Part shown: positions 26,272 through 35,004 of the stretch, one piece after another
Layout of the letters: each line of letters begins with the position of its first letter
Position numbering within the stretch: the first letter of the stretch is position 1
NCBI GenBank assembly: GCA_017577615.1
Contig: PKRE01000006.1
Location: 1 to 64,000 of the forward strand
Origin: Gammaproteobacteria bacterium
Lineage (GTDB): Bacteria; Pseudomonadota; Gammaproteobacteria; Steroidobacterales; Steroidobacteraceae
Direction of reading: 5' to 3'
Length of the DNA stretch: 64,000 nucleotides
Notes under the pieces: generated by a model
The model's input: the letters and a program-made list of their open reading frames with translations, nothing else
What the model was told of the DNA's origin: nothing
The model's database searches: none
Translations under genes and position numbers: made by a program

Positions 26272-27747
26272 ATGCCGGGGCCCTCGCTCGCGAGACGAAT
26301 GCTCAAACCAGCACTGCAGCTCAAGCTCGGTCAGCAGCTCACGATGACGCCGCAACTGCAGCAGGCGATCCGTTTGCTGCAGCTCCCCGTTCTCGAGCTA
26401 CAGGCACAGATTCGAGAGGCGCTCGAAACGAACGTCATGCTCGAATCCGAGGACGAGCTTCCCAGCCTTGAATCGTCCGACGCCGCCCTCGATTCGCCGT
26501 TCGAAGCCGCCGTGACGGCAAGCGAGGCGCCCACGCGCGAACGCGACGACGAAGACGACCTGATCGACGACCCCGAATGGAGCGATGCCCATTTCGTGGG
26601 CCCGTCGGAATCGCCCTGGTCGGGAGAAGGCGACGAGATGCAGGAGTTCGCCTCCACGCGCGGCGAGACACTGCAAGAGCACTTGATGTGGCAGCTCGAG
26701 ATGTCGCGCCTCAGTGAGCGCGAGATGCGCATCGGCGCTGCCATCATCGACGCCATCAATGACGACGGCTACGTCATCGAGCCGCTCGACGAGATCGCAC
26801 GCAACTTGCAGCCGGAGATTCATGCCAGCGTGGAAGAGGTCGAGCAAGTGTTGCGTTACGTCCAGCAGATGGACCCTGCGGGCGTCGGCGCCCGCTCAGT
26901 GAGCGAATGCATCGAGCTGCAGCTGCGCCAGCTCGATCCGAATACACCGGGACGCGATACCGCCCTGCTCATCGCCAAGCAATATCTCGACGAAGTGGCT
27001 GCGCAGCAATATGCGCTCCTTCGGCGCCAATTACGCGTCACCGAAGAAGAGCTCGAGCACGCCCTACTCTTGGTGCGTTCCTGTCAGCCCCGGCCGGGAT
27101 CGAGCGTGCACTCCGTGCCGGCGGAGTACATCGTGCCCGATGTGTTCGTGCGCAAGACCGAAAAGGGCTGGGCAGTCGAGATCAATCCAGCAAGCGTGCC
27201 TCGCATCAGAGTGAATCAGAGCTACGCAGGGCTCATCGGGCGCTCTGCAGATCACGCCGTGCTCAGAACCCAGCTCCAGGAGGCGCGCTGGCTGATTCGC
27301 AGCCTCGAGATCCGCAACGAAACGCTGCTCAAGGTCGCCCGCTGCATCGTGCAGCGTCAATCGGCTTTCCTGGAGCACGGCGACGAGTACATGCGGCCCA
27401 TGATCTTGAAGGACGTGGCCGAAGCCGTGCAGATGCACGAGTCGACGATTTCACGCGTCACCACGAACAAGTACATGCACACGCCGCGCGGCGTGTTCGA
27501 GTTTCGCTATTTCTTCTCCAGCCACGTTGCAGCGAGCGACGGCACGGAAATGTCCTCGACTGCGATCCGCGCGAAGATAAAGAAGCTAATCGCTCAGGAG
27601 GAGCCTGACAAGCCCTTGTCGGACAGCAAGATCGCCGACATGCTGTCAAAGGAAGGCATCCGAGTTGCTCGCCGAACGGTGGCGAAATACCGTGAAGCCC
27701 TGGGTATTCCCCCGTCTAGCGAGCGCAAGAGAGTTCCGGTGAGATGA
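26272..27747 (+). CDS. rpoN: RNA polymerase sigma-54 factor
   Basis: Alternative sigma factor that recognises -24/-12 promoters and needs AAA+ activators. Region I is Gln/Leu-rich (LKLGQQLTMTPQLQQAIRLLQL), followed by an acidic region II, the core-binding domain (about 115-290), the DNA-binding HTH (about 365-400, DVAEAVQMHESTISRV) and the RpoN box ARRTVAKYRE near the end. 491 residues from ATG 26272; ATG 26299 (MLKPALQLKLG) fits the family start better and would give 482. It is followed by hpf, the standard order. Confidence 0.97.
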   Translation: MPGPSLARRMLKPALQLKLGQQLTMTPQLQQAIRLLQLPVLELQAQIREALETNVMLESEDELPSLESSDAALDSPFEAAVTASEAPTRERDDEDDLIDDPEWSDAHFVGPSESPWSGEGDEMQEFASTRGETLQEHLMWQLEMSRLSEREMRIGAAIIDAINDDGYVIEPLDEIARNLQPEIHASVEEVEQVLRYVQQMDPAGVGARSVSECIELQLRQLDPNTPGRDTALLIAKQYLDEVAAQQYALLRRQLRVTEEELEHALLLVRSCQPRPGSSVHSVPAEYIVPDVFVRKTEKGWAVEINPASVPRIRVNQSYAGLIGRSADHAVLRTQLQEARWLIRSLEIRNETLLKVARCIVQRQSAFLEHGDEYMRPMILKDVAEAVQMHESTISRVTTNKYMHTPRGVFEFRYFFSSHVAASDGTEMSSTAIRAKIKKLIAQEEPDKPLSDSKIADMLSKEGIRVARRTVAKYREALGIPPSSERKRVPVR

Positions 27748-27844
27748 CAATGCAGTGCGATTCACAGAGATGATTCGTCGAGATGCAACGTAATCCATCA
27801 ACGTGACTGAGTGAAACGGCGATTCGCGGCGCTGGGCGCCACCG

Positions 27845-27865
27845 ATCACGATTCACGAGTCACGA
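27845..27865 (+). repeat. Three-copy heptamer NTCACGA-type repeat
   Basis: ATCACGA, TTCACGA and GTCACGA follow one another with no gap between rpoN and hpf, just before the hpf ribosome site. It is another period-7 tract, but of a different sequence from the GG-heptamers. Function unknown. Confidence 0.55.
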
Positions 27866-27886
27866 CTCAATCCAAGAGGAGGCATC

Positions 27887-28210
27887 ATGCAACTGAACGT
27901 CACGGGCCATCATGTCGATGTCACTTCCTCTCTCAAGGGATATGTGGAGAAGAAACTCGACAGGGTTATCAGACATTCCGACCGGATCATAGACGTTCAT
28001 TGCATCCTCACCGTCGAGAAGCTGCGACACAAAGCCGAGGCAACCATTTTCATGAATGGACGCACAATCTACGCCGATGCCGTTGAGCAGGATATGTACG
28101 CAGCCATCGACGCCCTGGCCGACAAGCTCGATCGTCGCGTGAAGAAGCACAAGGAAAAAACCAACGACCACCGCGCCCTGGAGGCTCGCAAGACCCAAGG
28201 TCAGATCTGA
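27887..28210 (+). CDS. hpf: Ribosome hibernation promoting factor HPF (short form)
   Basis: Binds the 30S decoding region and promotes inactive 100S dimers in stationary phase. 107 residues with the S30AE core: MQLNVTGHHVDVTSSLKGYVEKKLDRVIRHS-type start, KAEATIFMNGRTIYADAVEQDMYAAIDALADKLDRRVKKHKEK-type second half with the basic ribosome-binding face. Strong ribosome site AAGAGGAGG about 5-8 bases before the ATG. The gene follows rpoN, but ptsN, which usually comes next, is missing. Confidence 0.95.
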   Translation: MQLNVTGHHVDVTSSLKGYVEKKLDRVIRHSDRIIDVHCILTVEKLRHKAEATIFMNGRTIYADAVEQDMYAAIDALADKLDRRVKKHKEKTNDHRALEARKTQGQI

Positions 28211-28254
28211 GGACCGTACGCAGCTCGCTGCAACGGCACCAGTTTCGCAATTGC

Positions 28255-28817
28255 TCATAGAAGGCGACCCGCCCGATGCATCGGGCGGGTCGGTCGAAGG
28301 TCATCTGCCCCAATGGCGCGGCCGGGCTCGAGCTCGAGATAATGAGCGATGCGCGCCTCAGCTTCCGCAGCAGTGCGCCCATCGAATTGGCGCAGTCGAC
28401 GGGCGTCAGCGGCACCTTGATGTCGGCGACGAACGGCTCTACATAAGCCGACAACACCCCGCTGATGGCGCCGCGTCTTGCCGTTGAGCCTCCCACGGCA
28501 ACGACGCGCAGGCCGTAGCGAGCTTCCGCCACAGGCACCTCGAAAGCGCCGTTCTCGTCCGTGACCGCAGTGCCAGCCAGGGGCTGTCCGTCGTGAGTCT
28601 CCAGGCTCACATGTGCGCTGACCACTGGCTCGTCCAAGAGCACGTAACCCCGCACGGGTCCGGTTACGACTTGATCAGCAAGCCGCTCCTGCGTATCCGG
28701 CCCGCCCGACGGTGCGGCGGCGACGCGATCCTATATTGTTGAGGAGTTGTCGTTGCAACCAGTGAGGCACAAAGCAACGACCAGAAGTTTCAATCCGGCA
28801 ATGAAACGCAAAAACAC
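28255..28817 (-). pseudogene. Broken lipoprotein gene: amber codon after lipobox plus frameshift
   Basis: From GTG 28817 the minus strand reads a good lipoprotein signal ending VVALCLTGC, then NDNSSTI, then an in-frame TAG at 28731-28733. The same frame continues past the stop with a coherent secreted-type sequence (ERLADQVVTGPVRGYVLL, DENGAFEVPVAEARYGLRVV) resembling a carboxypeptidase-regulatory/Ig-like fold. Around 28396-28403 the plausible frame changes: PLTPV is best continued by RLRQFDGRTAAEAEARI in another frame, which stops at 28255. Two lesions suggest decay, or sequencing errors, or recoding. The family is not recognised. It sits where ptsN/hprK would be expected between hpf and rapZ. 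Confidence 0.65.
28265..28292. repeat. 28-base perfect palindrome
   Basis: CGACCCGCCCGA and TCGGGCGGGTCG flank TGCA, making a 28-base perfect palindrome (12-bp stem with a 4-base loop if folded). It lies 55 bases after the hpf stop and within the 3' end of the broken lipoprotein gene. It may act as a bidirectional terminator, though neither side carries a clear U-run. Confidence 0.6.
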
Positions 28818-28939
28818 AGAATCGTCGCAGTCGGATGAAGTTAGATTCCCGATCTGAAAAACGGCCGCCTTGTAGCACACTCGCAACAGTCACATCCGTG
28901 GCCTTTCCAGCAGTCGTCGTGCGCTGTTAGTCTGTGTCC

Positions 28940-29812
28940 ATGCGACTCATCATCGTCAGTGGCCTATCCGGATCGGGTAAGAGCGTGGCGCTGCACATGC
29001 TCGAGGATCTCGACTATTACTGCGTCGACAATATCCCCGTCGGTCTGCTGCCGATGTTCATCTCCCACAGCCTGCGCACACGGGAAGGCGCTTACGAGGC
29101 GACTGCCGTCGGCGTGGATGCTCGCAACAGCCCGGACGAGATCGCTTCCGTGCCAAAGCTCGTCGAAGAGCTCAGACGCAGTGGTATCGCTTGTGAAGTG
29201 GTGTTCTTACGGGCGGAAGAAGACACGCTGCTGAAGCGCTACAGCGAAACACGGCGCAGGCATCCGTTGAGCCGCACCGGTCTGGCACTAGCTGATGCGA
29301 TTCGCAAAGAGCGCGAGCTGCTGCAGCCGATTGCAGACGTCGCGGATTTGGTCATCGACACGAGCCGCAGCAGCGTCCATGAGCTTCGTGAGCTCATCCA
29401 CCAGCGCGTGGCCGGACGCAGGGAAGGAAGGATGTCGATCCTCTTCCAGTCGTTCGCCTTTCGCTACGGCGTGCCGGGCGATGCCGATTTCGTGTTCGAC
29501 GTGCGCAGCCTACCAAACCCATATTGGGAGCCCGGCCTGTCGCGCCTCACGGGACTCGATACGCAAGTGGCCGAGTATTTCGCGCGTTATCCGATCGTGG
29601 AGCAGATGTTCCAGGACATTGTCGCATTTCTCGAACGCTGGATTCCCGAGCTCATGAAAACAAACCGCAGTTACTTGACGGTCGCGATCGGATGCACGGG
29701 CGGACAGCATCGGTCCGTGTACCTCGTGGACCGCCTGTCGCGACACTTCGCCGCGATGTATCCGCACGTTCACGCCAAGCATCAGTATCAACAGCGCATG
29801 ACGGACCGTTGA
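28940..29812 (+). CDS. rapZ: RNase adapter protein RapZ
   Basis: P-loop protein that in enterobacteria binds the sRNA GlmZ and glucosamine-6-phosphate and guides RNase E. Walker A GLSGSGKS at 8-15, then the family pattern MLEDLDYYCVDNIPVGLLP; Walker B-like region and the C-terminal RNA-binding domain with GVPGDADFVFDVRSLPNPYW and IGCTGGQHRSVY. 290 residues from ATG 28940 (GTG 28934 also open). It has lost its usual partners: no ptsN or hprK before it and no PTS phosphocarrier gene after it; mgtE follows instead. Confidence 0.95.
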   Translation: MRLIIVSGLSGSGKSVALHMLEDLDYYCVDNIPVGLLPMFISHSLRTREGAYEATAVGVDARNSPDEIASVPKLVEELRRSGIACEVVFLRAEEDTLLKRYSETRRRHPLSRTGLALADAIRKERELLQPIADVADLVIDTSRSSVHELRELIHQRVAGRREGRMSILFQSFAFRYGVPGDADFVFDVRSLPNPYWEPGLSRLTGLDTQVAEYFARYPIVEQMFQDIVAFLERWIPELMKTNRSYLTVAIGCTGGQHRSVYLVDRLSRHFAAMYPHVHAKHQYQQRMTDR

Positions 29813-29931
29813 GCGGCCCGTCGCCCCTCGCGCTGTCTCCGAACCTCTACGCACCCTCCGATCAGGGCTTCTTCCTGCCCTATCGGCATCGATCCTCCGT
29901 TACACTGCGCGCCACTTTGTGGACAACAAAG

Positions 29932-31290
29932 ATGAAGACCGAGGCTCCCGAAAAGCGAAAGACCACCCGGCTAAGCGCGCTGCGCGCCGCGCTTCAGCAG
30001 GGCAGCATGCGCCACGGCCGGCGCATGATCAACTCGCTTCACCCCGCCGAAATCGCCTCGCTTCTCGAATCCCTGCCGCCAGCGCAGCGCGAGATCGTCT
30101 GGGAGCTGGTCGACCCTGAGCTCGAAGGTGACGTGCTCGTCGAGCTCAACGAGGAAGTGCGCTCCAAGCTGATCAGTGGCATGGATGCCGAGGAGCTGAT
30201 TGCCGCCACCGAAGGCATGGAGCTCGACGACCTCGCGGACCTCATCGGCGATCTGCCCGAGACACTGAACGAACGCGTGCTGCGCTCGATGGACGCGCAA
30301 GACCGCGAGCGACTCTCAGCGGTGCTCGCCTTCGAGGAGGACAGCGCCGGCGGGCTGATGAATCTGGACGCCGTCACGGTGCGTCCCGACGTGACTATCG
30401 AGGTCGTCTTACGCTACCTGCGCATGCGCGGCGAGCTGCCGGACCGTACCGATCGCCTGTTCGTCGTCAACCGCCACGACAAGTATCTCGGCGTCGTGGA
30501 CATCACACGCTTGTTGACAGAAGACCCCGAGCTGACGGTCGGTGAGGTCATGGACGCGACCGTCGAGGGTATCGACCCTGAGACGCCGGCACGTGAGGTC
30601 GCCAAGCTGTTCGAGGATCACGACCTGGTGTCGGCTGCGGTGGTGGGCAAGGACGGCCGCTTACTGGGACGCATCACCATCGACGACGTGGTCGACGTCA
30701 TCCGCGAAGAGGCCGACCATTCGGTGCTGAGCATGGCCGGCCTCGGCGAAGACGACGACATGTTTGCGAGCGTGCGTTCCAGTGCACGACGCCGGATAGG
30801 CTGGCTCAGCGCCAATCTCGCTACCGCGTTCCTGGCGGCCAACGTCGTGGGACTATTCGAGGCAACGATAGAGAGGATGGTGGCGCTGGCCGTGCTCATG
30901 CCGATCGTCGCCAGCTTGGGCGGCACCGCCGGCAGTCAAACGCTGGTGCTGATCACCAGAGGTATCGCACTCGGGCGCGTGGAAGAAGCCAATGCACGCT
31001 GGCTGCTTGCGCGAGAGATCGCCGTAGGTCTTCTCAACGGCATCGTGCTCTCGACCCTTGTGGGCGTCGCCGCTGGCTTATGGTTTCAGCAATGGGCAGT
31101 GGGCCTCGTCGTCCTTGCGGCGCTGATGATCAACTTGCTTGCCGCAGCGCTCGCTGGTGTCTGCGTGCCGATCCTGCTGAAGCGATTCGGTGTCGATCCG
31201 GCGATCGCCGGCGGCATGATAGTGACCACTGTCACCGACGTAATCGGCTTCGCCTCCCTGCTAGGCCTCGGCACGTTTTTCTTGACGTGA
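29932..31290 (+). CDS. mgtE: Magnesium transporter MgtE
   Basis: Mg2+-gated Mg2+ channel of the inner membrane. An N-domain of helical repeats (about 20-135), two CBS domains (about 140-260), a plug helix and five membrane helices (about 290-452). The pore signature is present: PIVASLGGTAGSQTLVLITR, and the last helices end with AGGMIVTTVTDVIGFASLLGLG with its conserved Asp. 452 residues from ATG 29932. Its last 30 bases overlap the 3' end of the convergent patatin gene. Confidence 0.95.
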   Translation: MKTEAPEKRKTTRLSALRAALQQGSMRHGRRMINSLHPAEIASLLESLPPAQREIVWELVDPELEGDVLVELNEEVRSKLISGMDAEELIAATEGMELDDLADLIGDLPETLNERVLRSMDAQDRERLSAVLAFEEDSAGGLMNLDAVTVRPDVTIEVVLRYLRMRGELPDRTDRLFVVNRHDKYLGVVDITRLLTEDPELTVGEVMDATVEGIDPETPAREVAKLFEDHDLVSAAVVGKDGRLLGRITIDDVVDVIREEADHSVLSMAGLGEDDDMFASVRSSARRRIGWLSANLATAFLAANVVGLFEATIERMVALAVLMPIVASLGGTAGSQTLVLITRGIALGRVEEANARWLLAREIAVGLLNGIVLSTLVGVAAGLWFQQWAVGLVVLAALMINLLAAALAGVCVPILLKRFGVDPAIAGGMIVTTVTDVIGFASLLGLGTFFLT

Positions 31291-32484
31291 ACCAAGCCTG
31301 TGCAGCACAGCGGTTGCACCCGAGGACTCGACCGCACCTCCGTTGATGAATGCCAGCACCTCGTCCGCGCGGTTCATCGTATCCTGGTAGCCGAGCGCGA
31401 TCAGCTCACGTGTAAAGCTTTGCTCGAACAATAAGTAGCTGATGAGCTGCCCGCCGCCCGTGTTGAGCGCCCCCATGGTGCGCAACAGAACGCGTAAGGT
31501 ACGCGGCAACGAATCGACATGGTGCCGTGCTATCTCCGAGAGATCCTGACTCGGTAGCAGCACAAACATGTCGATCCGACGCAGGCGCATCCTGCCGGTG
31601 TCGATGGGACCGACGTGGTCGACGAGCTCGTTGAGCTGGGTGAGACGCTCCAGATCCGAATAAAGCCCGTCCGAAAACAGCGCATCCAGCATGTAGCCAA
31701 AGATTTGCCCGAACGTCGGGCACTGTGGCGGTGAGGATGTCGGTGCCTTGGCCTCGTTGCGCGTGCCAACCACCAGCAACCGTTCGGCACCCAAGTGGAT
31801 CGCCGAGCTGAAGGGGCTTGCCTCGCGCATGGCGCCGTCGCCGTAGTACTCGTCTCCGAGTAGAACCGGTGGAAACAGGAACGGGACCGCGACGCTCGCC
31901 ATGAGATGCTCGAGCGACAGCTCCGCGGGCTCGCCCGCGCGCCGCATGCGGCTCCAGGGTTCACAGCCACCCTTGGCAGCATAAAAAGACACCGAACGCG
32001 CACTGACGTACCCGGTCGCAGACATTGCCAGCGCATCCAAGTATCCGGCTTCGATCGACCGGCGCACGATCGAGAAATCGAAGTGATGCTCGAGAAGTCG
32101 ACGCAGCGGCGTGTTGTCGAACAATGAACGCGGCGGCGGCAGCAACCAGCCGCCTGAGATCATTGCCAACAGCCAATGCAGCCCAGCGCGGAGCATGCTC
32201 AGCGTATCGGCGCGAAAGACTTGCTCGACTCTAAAGTTTCGCCAGACCCTTTCCAGGTTGCCGACAGCGACACGGAAGCGATCGGCATGCACGGCAAGCG
32301 CGGTCGCGTTCACAGCCCCGGCGGACGTTCCCGTGACGATCCGGAAGGGATTCGGCGAGCGTGCAGGCAACAGATCGGCAATCGCGCGCAATGCTCCGAC
32401 CTGATACGCCGCGCGGGCACCGCCTCCCGGCAGCACCAAGCCAACCTTCGGCGAAGGTGCGGTCGTTCTCGACTCTCCGCTCAT
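31261..32484 (-). CDS. Patatin-like phospholipase family protein
   Basis: Predicted serine acyl hydrolase (phospholipase A type) with a Ser-Asp dyad. Oxyanion loop GGGARAAYQVG (about 20-30), nucleophile in GTSAG (S54) and the catalytic Asp in YYGDGAMRE, all as in the bacterial RssA/PlpD-like group. The 407 residues carry no signal peptide, so it is probably cytoplasmic or membrane-associated. I start at ATG 32484 (MSGESRTT); the frame is open far upstream, but that part overlaps the next promoter region and is unlike the family. Converges with mgtE with a 30-base overlap. Confidence 0.9.
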   Translation of the reverse strand: MSGESRTTAPSPKVGLVLPGGGARAAYQVGALRAIADLLPARSPNPFRIVTGTSAGAVNATALAVHADRFRVAVGNLERVWRNFRVEQVFRADTLSMLRAGLHWLLAMISGGWLLPPPRSLFDNTPLRRLLEHHFDFSIVRRSIEAGYLDALAMSATGYVSARSVSFYAAKGGCEPWSRMRRAGEPAELSLEHLMASVAVPFLFPPVLLGDEYYGDGAMREASPFSSAIHLGAERLLVVGTRNEAKAPTSSPPQCPTFGQIFGYMLDALFSDGLYSDLERLTQLNELVDHVGPIDTGRMRLRRIDMFVLLPSQDLSEIARHHVDSLPRTLRVLLRTMGALNTGGGQLISYLLFEQSFTRELIALGYQDTMNRADEVLAFINGGAVESSGATAVLHRLGSRQEKRAEA

Positions 32485-32653
32485 GCCGCTTTCATGCTCG
32501 TGCACCAGATGTGAAATCCGCCTGCCCTCGATCAGCTGCACTTGGCGCCCGGATAGCTCTGCCCCGCAGCTCTTCTCCCCCTGCGCCAAGAGCACTATCG
32601 AAAGAACCTGAGCTAGTATCGCATAGCCGTGTCGTGTGACTTGGAGGCTAGTC

Positions 32654-33181
32654 GTGAACTTGCTTGCTTTGTTGCCCCGTGTGCTCTTCATGGGTCTGCT
32701 TGCCGTCGGGCACTCTGCTTTCGCAGATGCGCCCGCGATAGGCAAGCGTGCACCCGAGCTCAGGCTTCAGGACCAGAACGGCAAATGGCACACGCTGTCA
32801 GATTATCGCGGCAAGTGGGTCGTTCTCTACTTTTATCCAAAGGATCAAACACCTGGCTGCACGGCGCAGGCCTGCGAGTTCCGCGACGACATCTTCGCCT
32901 ATCGCCAGGTGGGCGCCGTCGTCCTGGGTGTCAGTGTAGACGATGTCGAGTCGCACAAGGCGTTTGCGGAGAAATACAGCTTACCGTTCCCGTTGCTTGC
33001 AGATTCCAACAAGGAAGCGGCCAAGCGCTACGGCGTGCTGAATTTCACCGGGTTTGCGAAGCGCGAGACCTTTCTGATCAACCCGCAAGGCACGATCGTG
33101 AAACGCTACCAGGTCTCGAACCCGGAAGGTCATTCGCGGGAGGTGCTCGAAGACATCAAGAGACTGCAGAAGGCCACCTGA
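32654..33181 (+). CDS. Exported peroxiredoxin, BCP/PrxQ type
   Basis: Reduces hydrogen peroxide and organic peroxides. The thioredoxin fold contains the peroxidatic Cys in DQTPGCT (C69) and a resolving Cys five residues later (C74, TPGCTAQAC), the PrxQ alpha2-helix pair. Unlike cytoplasmic BCP, it begins with a signal peptide (about 1-24, ending GHSAFADAP), so it should act in the periplasm. GGAGG lies six bases before GTG 32654; that choice gives a 175-residue product with a proper signal. Faces the patatin gene divergently. Confidence 0.92.
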   Translation: MNLLALLPRVLFMGLLAVGHSAFADAPAIGKRAPELRLQDQNGKWHTLSDYRGKWVVLYFYPKDQTPGCTAQACEFRDDIFAYRQVGAVVLGVSVDDVESHKAFAEKYSLPFPLLADSNKEAAKRYGVLNFTGFAKRETFLINPQGTIVKRYQVSNPEGHSREVLEDIKRLQKAT

Positions 33182-33240
33182 CGGCACCCCCTCGGCTGCC
33201 GGGCGGCTGACGCCACGTAGAAGCGACAGTAACCTGCCCC

Positions 33241-33282
33241 GGCTCTGGGCTCCCGGCAACTGGGCTTGGGGTATGGGCCAAC
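33241..33282 (+). repeat. GG-heptamer array (6 units)
   Basis: Six consecutive units each start with GG: GGCTCTG, GGCTCCC, GGCAACT, GGGCTTG, GGGTATG, GGCCAAC. They lie 60 bases after the peroxiredoxin stop, in its sense direction, before the convergent pyk gene. Confidence 0.7.
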
Positions 33283-33389
33283 GCATGCTCGCTCCCGTCT
33301 CTCATCATCGACTCTCGGGCAGCATCGGCCGCAACATCACCGCGCCACGTTTCACCTCATGAGCTGCAGCGCTCCAGGCAAGCGACGGC

Positions 33390-34823
33390 TCAGATCCTCA
33401 CTTCGAGGATCTTCATCGCGTTCGTGTTGCCAGAGACGCCCGAGAGCTCACCCTTCGTGAGGATGATGCGATCGCCGACCTCCACCATGCCGCGCTCGAG
33501 CAGGATCTTGAAGATGTCCGCATAGAGCACTTCAGCGTGAGTGTGCGTGATGTCGAAGTTCACGGGATACACGCCGCGATAAAGCATCACGCGACGGCGC
33601 GTTTCCTCGTGACGGGTGAAGGCGTAGATGGGGATATCGGAGCGAATGCGCGACATCCACAACGGCGTCGAGCCGGACTCAGTAAGCGCCACGATTGCCT
33701 TCACCTTGAGATGGTTGGCGGTGTACATCACGGCCATCGCGATCGCCTCGTCGGTCCGCTCGACGACGACGTGCTCAGTGCGCTGACGGACCGGTGAGTG
33801 AGCCGCCTCGTACTTCTCCGCGCCAACGATCACCTGCGCCATCGCCTGCACGGCCTTGACGGGATACTTACCGACCGCGCTCTCGCCCGAAAGCATCACT
33901 GCATCGGTGCCGTCCATCACCGCATTGGCAACGTCGGACACTTCCGCGCGGGTCGGGACCGGATTGTGAATCATCGACTCCATCATCTGGGTCGCCGTGA
34001 TCGCGACCCGGTTACGCTTGCGCGTCTCGGCAATGATGTGCTTCTGCAATCCGGTGAGCTCGGCATAACCGACTTCCACCCCGAGATCGCCGCGCGCCAC
34101 CATCACAGCGTCACTCGCCATGATGATGCGCTCGAGATTCACGAGCGCTTCCGAGCGCTCGATCTTCGCCACGAGATGGCCATGCCCGCCCGCTTTGCGC
34201 AGAAGAGTACGTGCCTCCTCGATATCATTGCCGTCACGCGCGAACGACACGGCCAGGTAATCCACCCCGAGACTGGCCGCAAGCTTGATGTCTTCGCGAT
34301 CCTTGTCCGTCAAAGCACCAGCGGACAAACCGCCACCCTGCTTGTTGATGCCCTTGTTGTTGGAAAGCTCTCCGCCCACGACGACCCGGGTGTGCACGCG
34401 AGGTCCATCCACGTCCGTCACCTCGAGCACGATGAGCCCATCGTTCAAGAGCAAGGTGTCTCCCGGGCGAACGTCCTGCGGCAGCATCTTGTAGGTGACG
34501 CCGACGCTCTTCTGCGTGCCCGCGTTCGCGTCGAGAGAAGCATCGAGCGTGAAGGTGTCACCCTCATTGAGAAAGATCTTTCCATCGACGAAGCGCTCGA
34601 TGCGGATCTTGGGACCTTGCAAGTCGCCGAGCACGGCGACCCACTTGCCGACCTGATCGGCGATCTCCCGCACCATTTGCACGCGCTTTGCGTGAAACTC
34701 CGGCTCACCATGCGAGAAGTTGATCCGCACCACATCAGCGCCCGCGCGAATCAGCTCCGCGAGCACTTTGGGATTGTCCGTTGCGGGGCCCAGCGTTGTC
34801 AGAATTTTTGTTCGGCGAAGCAT
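33390..34823 (-). CDS. pyk: Pyruvate kinase
   Basis: Last step of glycolysis: PEP plus ADP to pyruvate plus ATP. The 477-residue sequence has the N-terminal RRTKILTTLGPATDNP, INFSHGEPEFH, the active-site lysine region HLVAKIERSEALVNLE, MVARGDLGVEVG and ATQMMESMIHNPVPTRAEVSDVANAV-type signature, and a C-terminal allosteric domain (about 350-477) with TESGSTPLWMSRIRSD. I start at ATG 34823; the open frame upstream is not conserved. It ends the minus-strand block tkt-gap-pgk-pyk. PPi-linked Pfp in this genome would feed it. Confidence 0.97.
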   Translation of the reverse strand: MLRRTKILTTLGPATDNPKVLAELIRAGADVVRINFSHGEPEFHAKRVQMVREIADQVGKWVAVLGDLQGPKIRIERFVDGKIFLNEGDTFTLDASLDANAGTQKSVGVTYKMLPQDVRPGDTLLLNDGLIVLEVTDVDGPRVHTRVVVGGELSNNKGINKQGGGLSAGALTDKDREDIKLAASLGVDYLAVSFARDGNDIEEARTLLRKAGGHGHLVAKIERSEALVNLERIIMASDAVMVARGDLGVEVGYAELTGLQKHIIAETRKRNRVAITATQMMESMIHNPVPTRAEVSDVANAVMDGTDAVMLSGESAVGKYPVKAVQAMAQVIVGAEKYEAAHSPVRQRTEHVVVERTDEAIAMAVMYTANHLKVKAIVALTESGSTPLWMSRIRSDIPIYAFTRHEETRRRVMLYRGVYPVNFDITHTHAEVLYADIFKILLERGMVEVGDRIILTKGELSGVSGNTNAMKILEVRI

Positions 34824-35004
34824 AGCAAGCGGCCAGCGGTTAAGGTTGACGGTCCGCCAGCGCGAACGAACGGAAGCGAATGCGTGTTCGAACGCGCTGA
34901 CAGCGCCGGACAGTGTAATCGGATCGTAGAAACTTGCGAGCACTCATCGTGCGTCGTAGCGCGCGAGTCCCCCCCTCGCTCGCAGCTTGCCGTGAAGTTT
35001 GCGG

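Noticed and set aside
28675..28893. Separate 72-codon minus-strand frame upstream of the broken lipoprotein
   Set aside because: It is an alternative frame across the lipoprotein signal region; the lipobox frame is more meaningful.
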